Assembly (NCBI RefSeq): GCF_007829835.1
Contig: NZ_VIWP01000001.1
Coordinates: forward strand, 744,001-808,000
Direction of reading: 5' to 3'
Length of the DNA stretch: 64,000 nucleotides
Origin: Neorhizobium alkalisoli
GTDB taxonomy: Bacteria > Pseudomonadota > Alphaproteobacteria > Rhizobiales > Rhizobiaceae
This document shows, piece after piece, positions 55,333 to 64,000 of this stretch; position 1 is the first letter of the stretch; the number at the start of each line of letters is the position of its first letter. A program made the translations under genes and the position numbers. A model generated the notes under the pieces. It was not told the DNA's origin. It saw only the letters and a list, made by a program, of their open reading frames with translations, and did not search any database.

Positions 55333-56298
55333 TCACGCGGCGCGCAGGCGCGGATCGATCACCGCATAGGCAATGTCGACGAACGTGTTCAGCGTCACGA
55401 AAATGAAGGATACGATGCAAAGATAGGCGGCCATGACCGGGATATCGACGAAGGTGACGGCTTGCATAAAGAGCATGCCCATGCCCGGCCACTGGAAGAC
55501 CGTTTCGGTCACGAGTGCAAAGGCGATGAGATTGCCGACCTGCATGGCCGTCAGCGTGACGACCGGCATCAGACAGTTCTTCAGCGCATGCCGGAACCAG
55601 AGCGCCCGGCGCTTGACGCCGCGGGCACGGGCGAACTTGATGAAATCGGCCCGGAGGATCTCCAGCATTTCGGCGCGGACGAGCCGCATCACCAGCGTGA
55701 TCTGGAAAAGCGAGAGCGACAATGCCGGCAGGATAACGGCTGCACGGCCGGAAGGCGTCAACAGGCCCGTCGACCACCAGCCAAGCCGCACCACCTCGCC
55801 GCGGCCATAACCCGGCAGCCAGCCGAGGCTGACGGAAAAGACGAGGATCAGGATGATACCGACGAAAAAACTCGGCAGCGACACACCGACGATGGAGGAG
55901 AATTGCATCCCCTCCGCCCACCAGCGCCCGCGGCCGATCGCTGTGAAGACGCCGAGCGGAATGCCGATCACCAGCGACAGGATAGTGGCGATGATGACAA
56001 GCTCGAAGGTCGCCGGAAAGCGCTCTGCGATCAGGGTGATGACATTCTGCTGATTGCGCCAGGAAAGCCCGAATTCGCCCTGCGCGGCATTAACGACGAA
56101 ACGGACATATTGAACGAGGAAACCGTCATTCAGGCCGAGGCGGCTGCGCAACTCGTCGCGCTCCACCTGGGTGGCGCTTTCATTCACCATCAGCTCGACC
56201 GGATCACCAAGGAACCGGAAGATCAGGAAAGCGAAAAAGGCGACGGTCAGCATCACGAGGATGGCGTTGCCGATACGTTTGACGAGAAAGGCGATCAT
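55333..56298 (-). CDS. ABC transporter permease (DppB type)
   Basis: The 321-residue permease has the DppB N-terminal helix (IGNAILVMLTVAFFAFLIFRF), GVSLPSFFVGIILILVFSV, the EAA loop MLEILRADFIKFARARGVKRRALWFRHALKN and LVTETVFQWPGMGMLF. It follows the substrate-binding gene by 104 bases. That gap contains a loose CCCCGC/GCGGGG stem (about 56360-56403). Confidence 0.92.
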   Translation of the reverse strand: MIAFLVKRIGNAILVMLTVAFFAFLIFRFLGDPVELMVNESATQVERDELRSRLGLNDGFLVQYVRFVVNAAQGEFGLSWRNQQNVITLIAERFPATFELVIIATILSLVIGIPLGVFTAIGRGRWWAEGMQFSSIVGVSLPSFFVGIILILVFSVSLGWLPGYGRGEVVRLGWWSTGLLTPSGRAAVILPALSLSLFQITLVMRLVRAEMLEILRADFIKFARARGVKRRALWFRHALKNCLMPVVTLTAMQVGNLIAFALVTETVFQWPGMGMLFMQAVTFVDIPVMAAYLCIVSFIFVTLNTFVDIAYAVIDPRLRAA

Positions 56299-56402
56299 GA
56301 GACGCTCCGTGACCCGATCATCGACCCGCTATCCGGCTCGATCCGACGATATGGAAAGCATTCCCCCCGCCACGTTTGGACCGCAGCGAGGGGCGCGCGG
56401 GG

Positions 56403-57956
56403 TTACATCTTCACCAGCCACAGGCGGGGAAGGTTGTCCGAGAAGAGCGGGAAATCCTTGATCTTCGACGTCGTCGCCCAGGCAAGCGGCTGCTGGTGCA
56501 GCGGGATCATCAGGGCATGGTCCTTGGCGATCTTGAGCGACTGGGCTTCCATGGCAAGCCGCTTCGTCTGGTCGAGCTCGACGGCGGAGGCTTCCGTCAC
56601 CTTGTCGAATTCCTTGTCGGACCAGCCGCCCCAGTTGAAGATGCCGAACGAGCCTTCCTTCGTATGCAGGACCTGCGAGGTGAGGCTGTAAGTGTCGAGC
56701 ATCGGCAGCGTTGCCCAGCCGAGCGTATAGACATCGACCTTGCCCGAAGACCGCTTCGGCGTCTGAACCGCACGGGTGCCCTGGTCCAGCTTCGGCTTCA
56801 GCCCGATGCGCGACCACATGGAGGCGACCGCCTGGCAGACCTGTTCCTCGTTGACGAGGCTGTCGGCGCAGTTGAACTCGAATTCGAAACCTTCCGAACC
56901 GGCTTCCTTCAGAAGCGCCTTTGCCTTTTCCGGATCGGCCTTGACCGGCGTGTCGAGTGCCGGATCGTAACCGGGGATCTGCGGCGCAACGAGCGCGCCG
57001 GCATTGCGTGACTTGCCGCGCATGACCTTCTTGTTGATGAGGTCGAGATCGATGGCGAGCTGCATCGCCTGGCGTACGCGCAGATCCTTCATCGGGTTTG
57101 GCGCGCCTGACAGCAGCTGGTCACGCTGTGAGAAGCCGATCATCACGGTGCGAAGGTCGGTGCCTTCGAGAACCTTGACCTCCGGCGAAGCTTGCAGCCG
57201 CGGCAGATCCTGTACCGGCGCCTGGTCGGTAAAGTCGATATCGCCGGCGAGAAGAGCGGCGACGCGGGTTGCCGGAGAGGCGATCGGCGTCAGCTCGATC
57301 CGGTCGATATTGTGCTGCGGCTTGTCCCACCATCCGTCGAACTTGACGAAGACCGTCTTCGCATCCGGCTGGCGGCTTTCGACCTTGAACGGGCCGGTGC
57401 CGTTTTCATTATAGGTAGCATATCCTTCGGTGCCCGAACCGACATCGGTCGGCGCCTCGGCATTGTTGTCCTTCAGCCAGCCGGCATCAAAGATGTAGAT
57501 CGTCGTCAGATCGTTGGGCAGAAGCGGATAATTGGCCGAGACATCGATCTCGATCGTATGCGCATCGATGACGCGCGAGCCCTTATAGGCCGGGATATTG
57601 CCGCGCAGCGGCGATTTCGGGTTCGAGGCACGCAGCAGCGAGGCCTGCACGTCTTCGGCCGTGAAATCAGCACCATTGTGGAACTTGACGCCTTCGCGCA
57701 GATGGAAGCGCCAGGTGGTCGGGGAAATGATCTCCCAGGACGTGGCAAGCGCCGGCTCGATCTTCAGGTCCCGATTGTAACGGACGAGACCTTCATAGGC
57801 GTGGTTCAGAACGCCAAGCGCAAAACTGTCGCCGTAGGAATAGGGATCGAGCGAGCTGATATCGCGCGAAGCGCCCCATTTCAAAGTACCGGCCATGGCC
57901 GGCACGGTCAGGGCGATAAGGGCAGCGCCCGTCGCCAGAATTCTTGACAATTGCAT
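56403..57956 (-). CDS. ABC transporter substrate-binding protein (SBP family 5)
   Basis: The 517-residue product has a signal peptide (cleavage near AMA-GTLKWG) and family 5 motifs: NHAYEGLVRYNRDLKIEPALATSWEIISPTTWRFHLREGVKFHNGADFTAEDV. ATG 57956 has GAGGGG about 8 bases upstream; an upstream ATG is possible but would precede the signal peptide awkwardly. It is first in the eight-gene operon and is preceded at 57975-57986 by a GntR-type palindrome. The ligand is presumably the substrate of the three amidohydrolases. Confidence 0.92.
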   Translation of the reverse strand: MQLSRILATGAALIALTVPAMAGTLKWGASRDISSLDPYSYGDSFALGVLNHAYEGLVRYNRDLKIEPALATSWEIISPTTWRFHLREGVKFHNGADFTAEDVQASLLRASNPKSPLRGNIPAYKGSRVIDAHTIEIDVSANYPLLPNDLTTIYIFDAGWLKDNNAEAPTDVGSGTEGYATYNENGTGPFKVESRQPDAKTVFVKFDGWWDKPQHNIDRIELTPIASPATRVAALLAGDIDFTDQAPVQDLPRLQASPEVKVLEGTDLRTVMIGFSQRDQLLSGAPNPMKDLRVRQAMQLAIDLDLINKKVMRGKSRNAGALVAPQIPGYDPALDTPVKADPEKAKALLKEAGSEGFEFEFNCADSLVNEEQVCQAVASMWSRIGLKPKLDQGTRAVQTPKRSSGKVDVYTLGWATLPMLDTYSLTSQVLHTKEGSFGIFNWGGWSDKEFDKVTEASAVELDQTKRLAMEAQSLKIAKDHALMIPLHQQPLAWATTSKIKDFPLFSDNLPRLWLVKM

Positions 57957-57974
57957 CGAAAAATTCCCCTCGGA

Positions 57975-57986
57975 TTGCATGCAATA
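57975..57986. promoter_or_regulatory. GntR-type palindrome ATTGCATGCAAT next to the SBP start
   Basis: A perfect 12-bp palindrome, 19 bases upstream of the SBP start codon. It shares the TTGCATGCAA core with the copy at 58111-58126. A regulator bound here would cover the transcription start or early leader. Confidence 0.65.
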
Positions 57987-58110
57987 TTCGAGCAATGTCT
58001 CTCGAAGTTGGATTGCATAGCGTTGAAACCGTTTCCCACAGGCGGCTTTTCGCGGCATTCTCTGCTGGATTAATTTCAGGCTAGATCAGAACGAATGCAA
58101 ACTCAATAGA

Positions 58111-58126
58111 AAATTGCATGCAATTT
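58111..58126. promoter_or_regulatory. GntR-type palindrome AAATTGCATGCAATTT in the divergent promoter
   Basis: A perfect 16-bp palindrome, 155 bases upstream of the SBP start and 73 bases upstream of the GntR start. Partial relatives (AATGCAAA near 58095, ATGCAATATGC near 58153) flank it. It is the most probable operator of the divergent GntR protein. Confidence 0.7.
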
Positions 58127-58198
58127 ATTCCACTGGATGCGGTACAATTTTTATGCAATATGCGGCCTATAATGCATCCAGGAGAAAGAGCGGCAGCG

Positions 58199-58888
58199 AT
58201 GTCCACCAATCTCAGCCGAAGTGACGCGATCTACGCATCGCTCCGCCGTGCAATCCTTGAACAGGCCCTGAAGCCAGGCACCAAGCTGCCGGAGGATTCG
58301 ATCGGCGACACGTTCAGCGTCAGCCGCACCAGCGCGCGCAACGCGCTGCTGCGCCTCGCGTCGGATGGCCTGGTCGAGATCAAGCCGAACCGCGGCGCAG
58401 CCGTCGCGATGCCGACGCTGGAGGAGGCGGAGGAAGTTTTTGCCTTGCGGCGCTGCCTTGAGCGCGAAGTGATCGAAAAGCTCTGCAGGCGCATGCCGCG
58501 CGACGGGATCGACGCGCTGATCAGCCATGTACGCGAAGAGGAACGGGCTTTGCAGGCCTCATCGCCACGCTCGATCCGGCTTGCCGGCGAGTTTCACATA
58601 CTGCTTGCCGAGCTTACCGGCTCGAAACTGCTGATCGATTTCATCAGCCAGGTCGTGTCGCGCTCATCGCTGATCCTCGCCCGTTTCGGGCGCCCGCATT
58701 CGGCTGAATGCGGGATCGACGAACATGTGCAGCTGATCGAGGCCTTGAAGGAACAGGATGCGCAGACGGCGAGCCGGATCATGGATCACCATCTGCATGC
58801 GGTCGAGGATCGTGCCAAGACGGACGACAAGGACGACGGCCCGGATATTTCGGAAATCCTCAACCGCTACATGACGGCTTCCGAATAA
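58199..58888 (+). CDS. GntR family (FCD) transcriptional regulator
   Basis: The 229-residue product has an N-terminal winged helix (SDAIYASLRRAILEQALKPGTKL, IGDTFSVSRTSARNALLRLASDGLVEIKPNRGAAV) and an FCD domain (EFHILLAELTGSKLLIDF). ATG 58199 begins just before the conserved domain; AGGAG lies rather far (about 14 bases) upstream, so an upstream start at 58172 cannot be excluded. It is divergent from the eight-gene transporter/amidohydrolase operon with two perfect TTGCATGCAA palindromes between. Confidence 0.88.
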   Translation: MSTNLSRSDAIYASLRRAILEQALKPGTKLPEDSIGDTFSVSRTSARNALLRLASDGLVEIKPNRGAAVAMPTLEEAEEVFALRRCLEREVIEKLCRRMPRDGIDALISHVREEERALQASSPRSIRLAGEFHILLAELTGSKLLIDFISQVVSRSSLILARFGRPHSAECGIDEHVQLIEALKEQDAQTASRIMDHHLHAVEDRAKTDDKDDGPDISEILNRYMTASE

Positions 58889-58916
58889 TTTTTGGCAGGC
58901 CACTGAACGGAGACGG

Positions 58917-58977
58917 AGTGTCTCGATCCAGCATGTGATCGAGACACTGGCCGGGTTGCGCCTCTACAGGGAGGCGC
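58917..58977. terminator. Two hairpins between convergent genes
   Basis: AGTGTCTCGATC (58917-58928) and GATCGAGACACT (58937-58948) form a perfect 12-bp stem. GCGCCTC (58958-58964) and GAGGCGC (58971-58977) form a second stem. They lie between the GntR stop (+) and the SDR stop (-). Neither has a T-run. Confidence 0.55.
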
Positions 58978-58992
58978 CGGGCAATTGACGCC

Positions 58993-59757
58993 TCAACGCG
59001 TCGTATAGCCACCGTCGATCACCAGCACCTCACCGGTAACATAGCTCGATGCCTGAGAGCACAGGAAGAGCGCCGCCGAAGCAACTTCCTCCGGCTGACC
59101 GACCCGGCCCATCGGCGTCATCCGCTGCCATATCGGGAACCAGTCGGGATTTTCGATGCCGCCGCGTGACAGGTCGGTTTCGATATAACCCGGCGCGATC
59201 GCGTTGACCCGGATGTTTTCAGCCGCGACCTCGCTTGCGAGGCTCTTCGTCATCATATGCACGGCCGCCTTGGAACTGTTATAGGCGACCTGGTTTTGCG
59301 GGATGTTCGAGACAATGCCCGACATCGAGCCGATGTTGAGGATCGTACCGCCACCCTGTCGGCGCATCGGCGCAAGGGCCGCGCGGCAACCGCGGAAAAC
59401 CGCGTCGACATTGACCGACATGATCTCCCGCCAGATCTCGTCCGAAAACTCTCCGCTATCGCCATGGATCGCAACGCCGGCATTGTTGACCAGAATGTCG
59501 AGGCGGCCTTCTTTCGACAGGGTCTCGGCAACCATTTCGTCGGCGCCCTCGAGTGTGCGAAGATCGGCGGCAACGAAATGGTGCGTGATACCTGCTGCCG
59601 TCAGCTGCTCCGCGGCCTGCGGCGAAGCATTGCGGCCGCTGATGACGATCGTGGCGCCCGCCTCGCCCAGCGCCTTTGCGATCGCAAGGCCGATGCCGCG
59701 GGTTCCGCCCGTCACCAGAGCCACTTTGCCGTCCAGTCTGAACCTGTCGAGGATCAT
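58993..59757 (-). CDS. Short-chain dehydrogenase/reductase
   Basis: The 254-residue classical SDR has [14 protein letters not shown], catalytic Ser in NIGSMSG and YNSSK, and ends ...[21 protein letters not shown] after the second strand favours NADP(H). It is the last gene of the leftward sugar-ABC operon; its likely role is oxidation of the imported sugar or polyol. Substrate unknown. Confidence 0.88.
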   Translation of the reverse strand: MILDRFRLDGKVALVTGGTRGIGLAIAKALGEAGATIVISGRNASPQAAEQLTAAGITHHFVAADLRTLEGADEMVAETLSKEGRLDILVNNAGVAIHGDSGEFSDEIWREIMSVNVDAVFRGCRAALAPMRRQGGGTILNIGSMSGIVSNIPQNQVAYNSSKAAVHMMTKSLASEVAAENIRVNAIAPGYIETDLSRGGIENPDWFPIWQRMTPMGRVGQPEEVASAALFLCSQASSYVTGEVLVIDGGYTTR

Positions 59758-59800
59758 TGATTGTCTCCCTTAAATTGCTGTTTTTAAAATTGCTGGCCGC

Positions 59801-60529
59801 TCAGATGTCGGCGTTCTGCGGAAGGATGACGAGGTCGCGGATCGTGATATTGCGCGGCCGCGTCAGCATGAAAAGCACCGCTTCCGCCACTTCATTGGCC
59901 TCCATCAGGCCACCTGCCGCGAGCGCCTCGTCCAGCTTTTCCTGCGGCCAGTCGCTGAGAAGGGCCGTCACGACAGGCCCCGGAGCCACCGCACCGACCC
60001 GCAATCCATGTTTAGCCACCTGCCGCCGGAGTGTGTGGACGAAGGCCTGTACCGCATGTTTGGACGCCGTATAGATCGGCTCCCATACGACCGGGATCAT
60101 GCCGGCAACCGAGCTGGTCAGGATGATATCACCGGTCTTGCGCTCGACCATATGCGGCAGCACCGCATGCACCGAACGGAAGGCGGCGTTGACGTTGAGG
60201 TTCAGCATCCGGTCCCAGGCATCCGGATCGCCGCCGAGCACTTCCCCGCCGACATAGGAGCCCGCATTTGCATGGAAAATGTCCAGCTGGCCCGCCCTTT
60301 CGAGGATCTGCGGCATCATGCCGGCGACCGATTGCGGATTCGTGAGGTCGATGGTCAGCGGAATGGCCCGATCACCCAGTCCCCTGCATGCTTCCTCCAG
60401 CGCCTGCGTATTCCGGTCGACGAGAACGACCCTGGCGCCGGCTGCGATAAACGTGCGGGCGCATTCTAGCCCGATACCGGATGCGGCACCTGTGACGGCC
60501 GCGACTTTTCCAGACAGATCCTGTCCCAT
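59801..60529 (-). CDS. Short-chain dehydrogenase/reductase
   Basis: The 242-residue SDR has [15 protein letters not shown] (in place of NNAG), catalytic Ser in ILTSSVAG and YTASK. An Asp in VLVDRNTQ after the second strand favours NAD(H). The C-terminal [19 protein letters not shown] resembles the ribitol/sorbitol dehydrogenase-like SDR group (AITIRDLVLLP tail), so a polyol or sugar substrate is plausible. It lies 31 bases after the permease gene. AGAGGA precedes the start. Confidence 0.87.
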   Translation of the reverse strand: MGQDLSGKVAAVTGAASGIGLECARTFIAAGARVVLVDRNTQALEEACRGLGDRAIPLTIDLTNPQSVAGMMPQILERAGQLDIFHANAGSYVGGEVLGGDPDAWDRMLNLNVNAAFRSVHAVLPHMVERKTGDIILTSSVAGMIPVVWEPIYTASKHAVQAFVHTLRRQVAKHGLRVGAVAPGPVVTALLSDWPQEKLDEALAAGGLMEANEVAEAVLFMLTRPRNITIRDLVILPQNADI

Positions 60530-60560
60530 GGATTTTCCTCTGATGTTTTGATGTGTTTGC

Positions 60561-61835
60561 TCAAGCCCGGCCGTGCGAGATGCGCGAACGGCGGGCAAGC
60601 GAGTCGACGATGACGGCGATGGCAAGGACGGCGCCCGTGATCATGTATCGAAGCGACGATGACAGATCGAGAAGTGTCAGGCCGCTCGCGATCGACTGGA
60701 TGACGATGATCCCGAGCAGTGCCGAATAGGCGCTTCCGCGTCCGCCGAAAAGGCTCGTACCGCCGATCACGGCTGCCGCGATCGCATTCAGGTTGACGTC
60801 GCCGGTGCCTGCCTGCTGGCTGGATGTCGCAAGCCGCGCGGCCGACAGGAGACCGCCGGTTGCCGCCAGCAGCGAACATGCCACGAAGGCGCTCATATAG
60901 ATCCGGGCGACATTGATTCCCGAACGGCGCGCCGCCTCGCGGTTACCGCCGACCGCCTGCATCGAGCGGCCCCATTGCGTGCGGGTCAGCGCGTAGTTCA
61001 TGCCGATGACGAGCAGCGCGAAGAGGCCGAACATCCACGGGATGCCGCGCGAGGTGTTGAGATAGATGGCAACGGCTTCCAGCACCACGGTCAGGATGAC
61101 CGCCCGCAAAAGGATGCTGCCCAGCGAGCCGGATGAAAGACCGGCCGCCTTACGCCGCGATGCGGTTCTGTAGCGGCTCACGAAGTAGATGATGCCGACC
61201 AGCGCCGCCAGAACATAGGATACCGGATCCGGCATGACCTGGATCTGGCCGAAGCTCACGACCCAGGAACCGTAGGGAAGATTGATCGAGCCGGTAGAGC
61301 CGAGGAAATAGAGCTGCAATCCGAGCACGGCGAGAAGGCCCGACAGGGTCGATACGAAACTAGGCATGCCGAACCTGTTGAACAGGAAGGCATAGATCGA
61401 GCCGATAAAGGCGCCGATAGCCATGGCCGCGAGAATGGCCGCCACGACCGGCCAACCCTGATTTACCCAGAAGACGCCGAGCAGCGCCGAGGCGAAGCCG
61501 CTCACCGAACCGACCGAAAGATCGATCTCACCGACCATCAGCACGCAGACGATACCGAGTGCGATGACGCCGACCGTCGAGCAGTCGAAGAGCATGTTGA
61601 CGAGATTGCTCGCCGAAAGAAAGACCGGGTTGAGCGTCTGGAACACCGTCCAGATAATCAGCAGGCCGACGATGACCGGCAGCGAGCCGAGATCACCGGA
61701 GCGGACCCGATCGAAAAAGCTGCGGAGCGAGCCTGCAAAACTGTCGTCGTGCCGCACGCGTTCGTCGCGGCGGTCGATCAGCGGGCTTGTCGCCATGGGG
61801 GTCTGGGCGACAGGGGTCTGTGGTGCCTTGATCAT
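60561..61835 (-). CDS. CUT2 sugar ABC transporter permease (XylH/FrcC-like)
   Basis: The 424-residue permease is longer than most CUT2 permeases and has about 10-12 helices. Family motifs: [68 protein letters not shown] (ATPase contact) and [24 protein letters not shown]. The length and central loop ([13 protein letters not shown]) match XylH-type permeases. Its start overlaps the ATPase stop by 4 bases (ATGA). Confidence 0.92.
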   Translation of the reverse strand: MIKAPQTPVAQTPMATSPLIDRRDERVRHDDSFAGSLRSFFDRVRSGDLGSLPVIVGLLIIWTVFQTLNPVFLSASNLVNMLFDCSTVGVIALGIVCVLMVGEIDLSVGSVSGFASALLGVFWVNQGWPVVAAILAAMAIGAFIGSIYAFLFNRFGMPSFVSTLSGLLAVLGLQLYFLGSTGSINLPYGSWVVSFGQIQVMPDPVSYVLAALVGIIYFVSRYRTASRRKAAGLSSGSLGSILLRAVILTVVLEAVAIYLNTSRGIPWMFGLFALLVIGMNYALTRTQWGRSMQAVGGNREAARRSGINVARIYMSAFVACSLLAATGGLLSAARLATSSQQAGTGDVNLNAIAAAVIGGTSLFGGRGSAYSALLGIIVIQSIASGLTLLDLSSSLRYMITGAVLAIAVIVDSLARRSRISHGRA

Positions 61836-62650
61836 GGCCTGTTCTCCTGTGCGATCGGGGCCTGCGCCTGACGGCGCTGGGCGCGGCGGGAGACCGAATT
61901 GTTGGAAGCGCCGGTAATGGCGCTGACGAGTTCCTCGTTGGATCCGTCCGGCGAGAAGATCCCGTTATTGCGTCCCAGCCGCAGCACGACGATCCGGTCG
62001 GCGACCGCCCGGACGTCTTCCATATTGTGGCTGATCATGATCACGCCGAGACCCCAATCGCGGACACGCTCGATCAGGTCGAGCACTTCGGCGGTCTGCG
62101 CCACACCAAGTGCAGCCGTCGGCTCGTCGAGCATGATCAGCTTCGGATCAAGCAGCAGGGAACGAGCGATCGCGACCGTCTGGCGCTGGCCGCCGGACAG
62201 CGAGGCGATCGGCTCGCGAACGCTTGGGATCTTTGCCGACAGTTCATTCAGCAGCTTCCAGGCCCGGACTTCCATCGAGACCTCGTCGAGCTGGTAGGGG
62301 CTCATTTCCTTGCCGAGAAAGATGTTGGCGACGACATCGAGATTTTCGCAAAGCGCGAGATCCTGAAAGACTGTGGCAATGCCGAGATCCAGCGCCGCGC
62401 TCGGGCTCGGCAGCGTCACGGGTTTGCCTTCGAACAGGATCATGCCCGAAGTCGGCTGGTGGACACCCGCCAGAACCTTGACGAGCGTCGACTTTCCGGC
62501 GCCGTTGTCGCCGACCAGCGCGACGACCTCACCCGGATGAACATCAAGCTCGATATCCGTGAGCGCCGAAACCGCGCCGAAATTCTTCGATATGCCGCGC
62601 AGGCTGAGCACGGGCTGGCGCGGAGAGACCGCGTTGAGGGGTTCTGACAT
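61832..62650 (-). CDS. Sugar ABC transporter ATP-binding protein, single domain (FrcA-like)
   Basis: The 272-residue protein has one nucleotide-binding domain (GDNGAGKST, LSGGQRQTVAIARSL, LIMLDEPTAALG) and a short C-terminal tail. It therefore belongs to the one-domain CUT2 ATPases such as FrcA of rhizobia, not the two-domain AraG type. It would act as a homodimer with the permease that follows. Confidence 0.92.
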   Translation of the reverse strand: MSEPLNAVSPRQPVLSLRGISKNFGAVSALTDIELDVHPGEVVALVGDNGAGKSTLVKVLAGVHQPTSGMILFEGKPVTLPSPSAALDLGIATVFQDLALCENLDVVANIFLGKEMSPYQLDEVSMEVRAWKLLNELSAKIPSVREPIASLSGGQRQTVAIARSLLLDPKLIMLDEPTAALGVAQTAEVLDLIERVRDWGLGVIMISHNMEDVRAVADRIVVLRLGRNNGIFSPDGSNEELVSAITGASNNSVSRRAQRRQAQAPIAQENRP

Positions 62651-62683
62651 GACGTGACCTTCCTCGATCAGATGTTTGGCAAA

Positions 62684-62707
62684 CGGGGCCGGTCGGGGCC
62701 GGCCCCG
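62684..62707 (-). other. Intercistronic hairpin after the sugar-binding protein gene
   Basis: CGGGGCCGG (62684-62692) and CCGGCCCCG (62699-62707) form a 9-bp GC stem with a 6-base loop in the 64-base gap between binding protein and ATPase. This is the third such hairpin after a binding-protein gene in this window. Confidence 0.55.
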
Positions 62708-62714
62708 CTGGCGG

Positions 62715-63770
62715 TTACTGCGAGATGCCGAGCTTCTTGCAGCCTTCGGCGTAACGCCCGGTGCAGAGTTCGGCGGCCGTGTTGATCTTCTTGTCGATGA
62801 TCTCGGCCTTCAGGTTTTCCGCAGTCACCACTGCCGGAATGAAGAGCTGCGCCGGCGTGTCGTAAAGCGTGGTCTCCGCCTTCGGCTTTTCGCCGGCGAT
62901 CAGCTTGACGGCGACATTCGCGGCAGCGGCAGCAACGATTTCCGAGGGCTTGGAGATCGTGTTGTACTGGTCGCCGGCGATGATCAGCTGCAGGGCGGCG
63001 ATCGTCGCATCATTGCCGGTGACGGGCGGCACGGGATCGACGCCGGCCGCCTTGAAGGCCGCGATCGCACCACCGCCGGTGCCGTCATTGGCTGCGACCA
63101 CGCCGACGATCTGCTTGTTGAAGCGGGTGATCTGACCGGCTGCCCATTGCTGGGCGTTGGACGGCAGCCAGTTCGGCGTGTCGTATTCGGCGAGCGTCTT
63201 GTAGCCGCTACTGGCAAGACCTTCATGGATACCGTCGCGGATCAGGCCGGCGGCGGCGTCGGTCGGTGATCCGTTGATCTGCAGCACGCCGACGCCGTCA
63301 GGCGACACGCTCTTTGCTTTCAGATGCTTTACCAGCGAGTCGGCGATTGCCTTGCCGATACCCTTGTTGTCGAAAGAAACGTAAAAGTCGGCCTTAGCCT
63401 TCGGGATGGGCCGGTCATAGGCGATGACCTTGACGTCCTGGCTCTGGGCAAGCTGCACGAGCGAGGCGGCCGCGGCCGAATCCACCGGGTCGAGCACGAT
63501 GACCTTGGCACCCTGGGTGATGGCGGAATTGAACTGCTGCTGCTGTTTAGCGATGTCGCCATCGGCATTCTGGTAGATGATCTTGCAGGAGGCGCACAGC
63601 TTCTTCATCTCGGCAACGAAACCGGGATGGTCATGCTCCTCGTAACGGGTCGAGCCCTGGTCGGGCATCAGGAACGCCACGGTGGCATCCTTGGCGAAAG
63701 CGGCCGAGCCGCCGAGAAGCGTCGAAGCCAGAAGGGCCGCGCCGATGATTTGCCTGTTGATCTCTTTCAT
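62715..63770 (-). CDS. Periplasmic sugar-binding protein (CUT2, xylose-binding-like)
   Basis: The 351-residue product has a signal peptide (cleavage after AFA, about residue 26) and the type 1 periplasmic-binding fold: VAFLMPDQGSTRYEEHDHPGF, QQFNSAITQGAKVIVLDPVDS, VIAYDRPIPKAKADFYVSFDN, and VTGNDATIAALQLIIAGDQYNTISKP, the last two close to XylF/ChvE-type proteins. ATG 63770 has GGAGG 8 bases upstream. It contains cysteines (LCASCKI, ELCTGRYAEGC) that could form two disulfides. First gene of the operon visible here. Exact sugar unknown. Confidence 0.9.
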   Translation of the reverse strand: MKEINRQIIGAALLASTLLGGSAAFAKDATVAFLMPDQGSTRYEEHDHPGFVAEMKKLCASCKIIYQNADGDIAKQQQQFNSAITQGAKVIVLDPVDSAAAASLVQLAQSQDVKVIAYDRPIPKAKADFYVSFDNKGIGKAIADSLVKHLKAKSVSPDGVGVLQINGSPTDAAAGLIRDGIHEGLASSGYKTLAEYDTPNWLPSNAQQWAAGQITRFNKQIVGVVAANDGTGGGAIAAFKAAGVDPVPPVTGNDATIAALQLIIAGDQYNTISKPSEIVAAAAANVAVKLIAGEKPKAETTLYDTPAQLFIPAVVTAENLKAEIIDKKINTAAELCTGRYAEGCKKLGISQ

Positions 63771-63955
63771 TTCCATCTCCTCCTTTGGAAACTCGGTTAT
63801 CGTTCTGCTTTCACCGGCCTCCGGAACGGGGGCACGGCGAATTCCGGGCATAGGTTCTCCTTCGCGAGCCCCATTGTGGTGGCCCTCGTCGGCAGTCACA
63901 TCGATGATTGCTCTCCTCCTATCCTCCTCGTTTGCCTCTGCCGCCCGCCTACCTC

Positions 63956-64000
63956 TCAGGCGGCTCTCGCACCATTCTTGTCACCCAGCAGCTTGCGGAA
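63956..64000 (-). CDS. 3' end of a leftward gene (partial, runs off the window)
   Basis: The last 14 codons read FRKLLGDKNGARAA before a TGA at 63956-63958. Codon use is GC3-rich and like the neighbours. Too short to identify. It may be the upstream gene of the sugar-ABC cluster. Confidence 0.4.
   Translation of the reverse strand, partial: FRKLLGDKNGARAA

Overview
This window reads as a chromosomal or chromid-like segment of an alphaproteobacterium of the Rhizobiaceae type (Rhizobium/Agrobacterium/Neorhizobium range). It is GC-rich, codon third positions are strongly G/C, clear AGGAG-type ribosome binding sites are common, and many ABC importers are each paired with a GntR, LysR or AraC regulator. 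I see no rRNA, tRNA, insertion sequence, phage gene or CRISPR array. The placement rests on family resemblance read by eye, not on a search.

Layout. (1) 0.1-7.4 kb: two tandem luciferase-like flavin monooxygenases, a flavodoxin-like protein, a DoxX-like membrane protein with a divergent TetR regulator, a CPA1 Na+/H+ antiporter, a nitroreductase and an unassigned 187-aa protein. (2) 7.7-25.1 kb, a regulatory and organic-acid block: a LysR regulator, an orphan moaA, a FixJ-type two-component cassette (histidine kinase, LuxR-type regulator, stand-alone receiver), a probable small RNA, a cupin-mqo-thrE-fumC operon, a small exported protein, an HtrA/DegP protease, one intact AraC regulator and two AraC part-genes, a frameshifted copy of the kinase membrane domain, and an oxalate decarboxylase. 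A palindromic box (ATAC-N4-GTAT core, up to 20 bp conserved) recurs upstream of the kinase, moaA, the mqo operon, the short AraC gene, oxdC and the putative small RNA. It looks like the binding site of the resident regulator. (3) 25.1-32.6 kb: a sugar block with SDR, galactonate dehydratase (DgoD) and aldose epimerase, divergent from a DgoR-like GntR gene followed by AraF/AraG/AraH. It fits import and oxidative breakdown of galactose- or arabinose-type sugars. (4) 32.7-36.1 kb: a LysR regulator divergent from two SDRs and a 4-oxalocrotonate-type tautomerase, with a perfect LysR-like inverted repeat between them, then a lipoprotein. (5) 36.2-48.4 kb: a GntR regulator divergent from PxpA, a PxpB-PxpC fusion, a biotin carboxylase-BCCP fusion, a dipeptide-type ABC importer (both ATPases fused) and an M14 peptidase. 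This is a candidate pathway for lactams, pyroglutamyl compounds or short peptides. (6) 48.5-58.9 kb: an eight-gene operon read leftward with a second dipeptide-type ABC importer and three amidohydrolases. It is controlled by a divergent GntR gene with two perfect TTGCATGCAA-type palindromes in the shared promoter. (7) 59.0-64.0 kb: a CUT2-type sugar ABC importer with two SDRs, plus the last codons of another leftward gene.

Most of the window is therefore a chain of self-contained catabolic cassettes. The less ordinary part is 8.6-23.6 kb, where one DNA box links oxalate decarboxylation, molybdopterin synthesis (needed by many formate dehydrogenases), malate/fumarate oxidation and a possible regulatory RNA.
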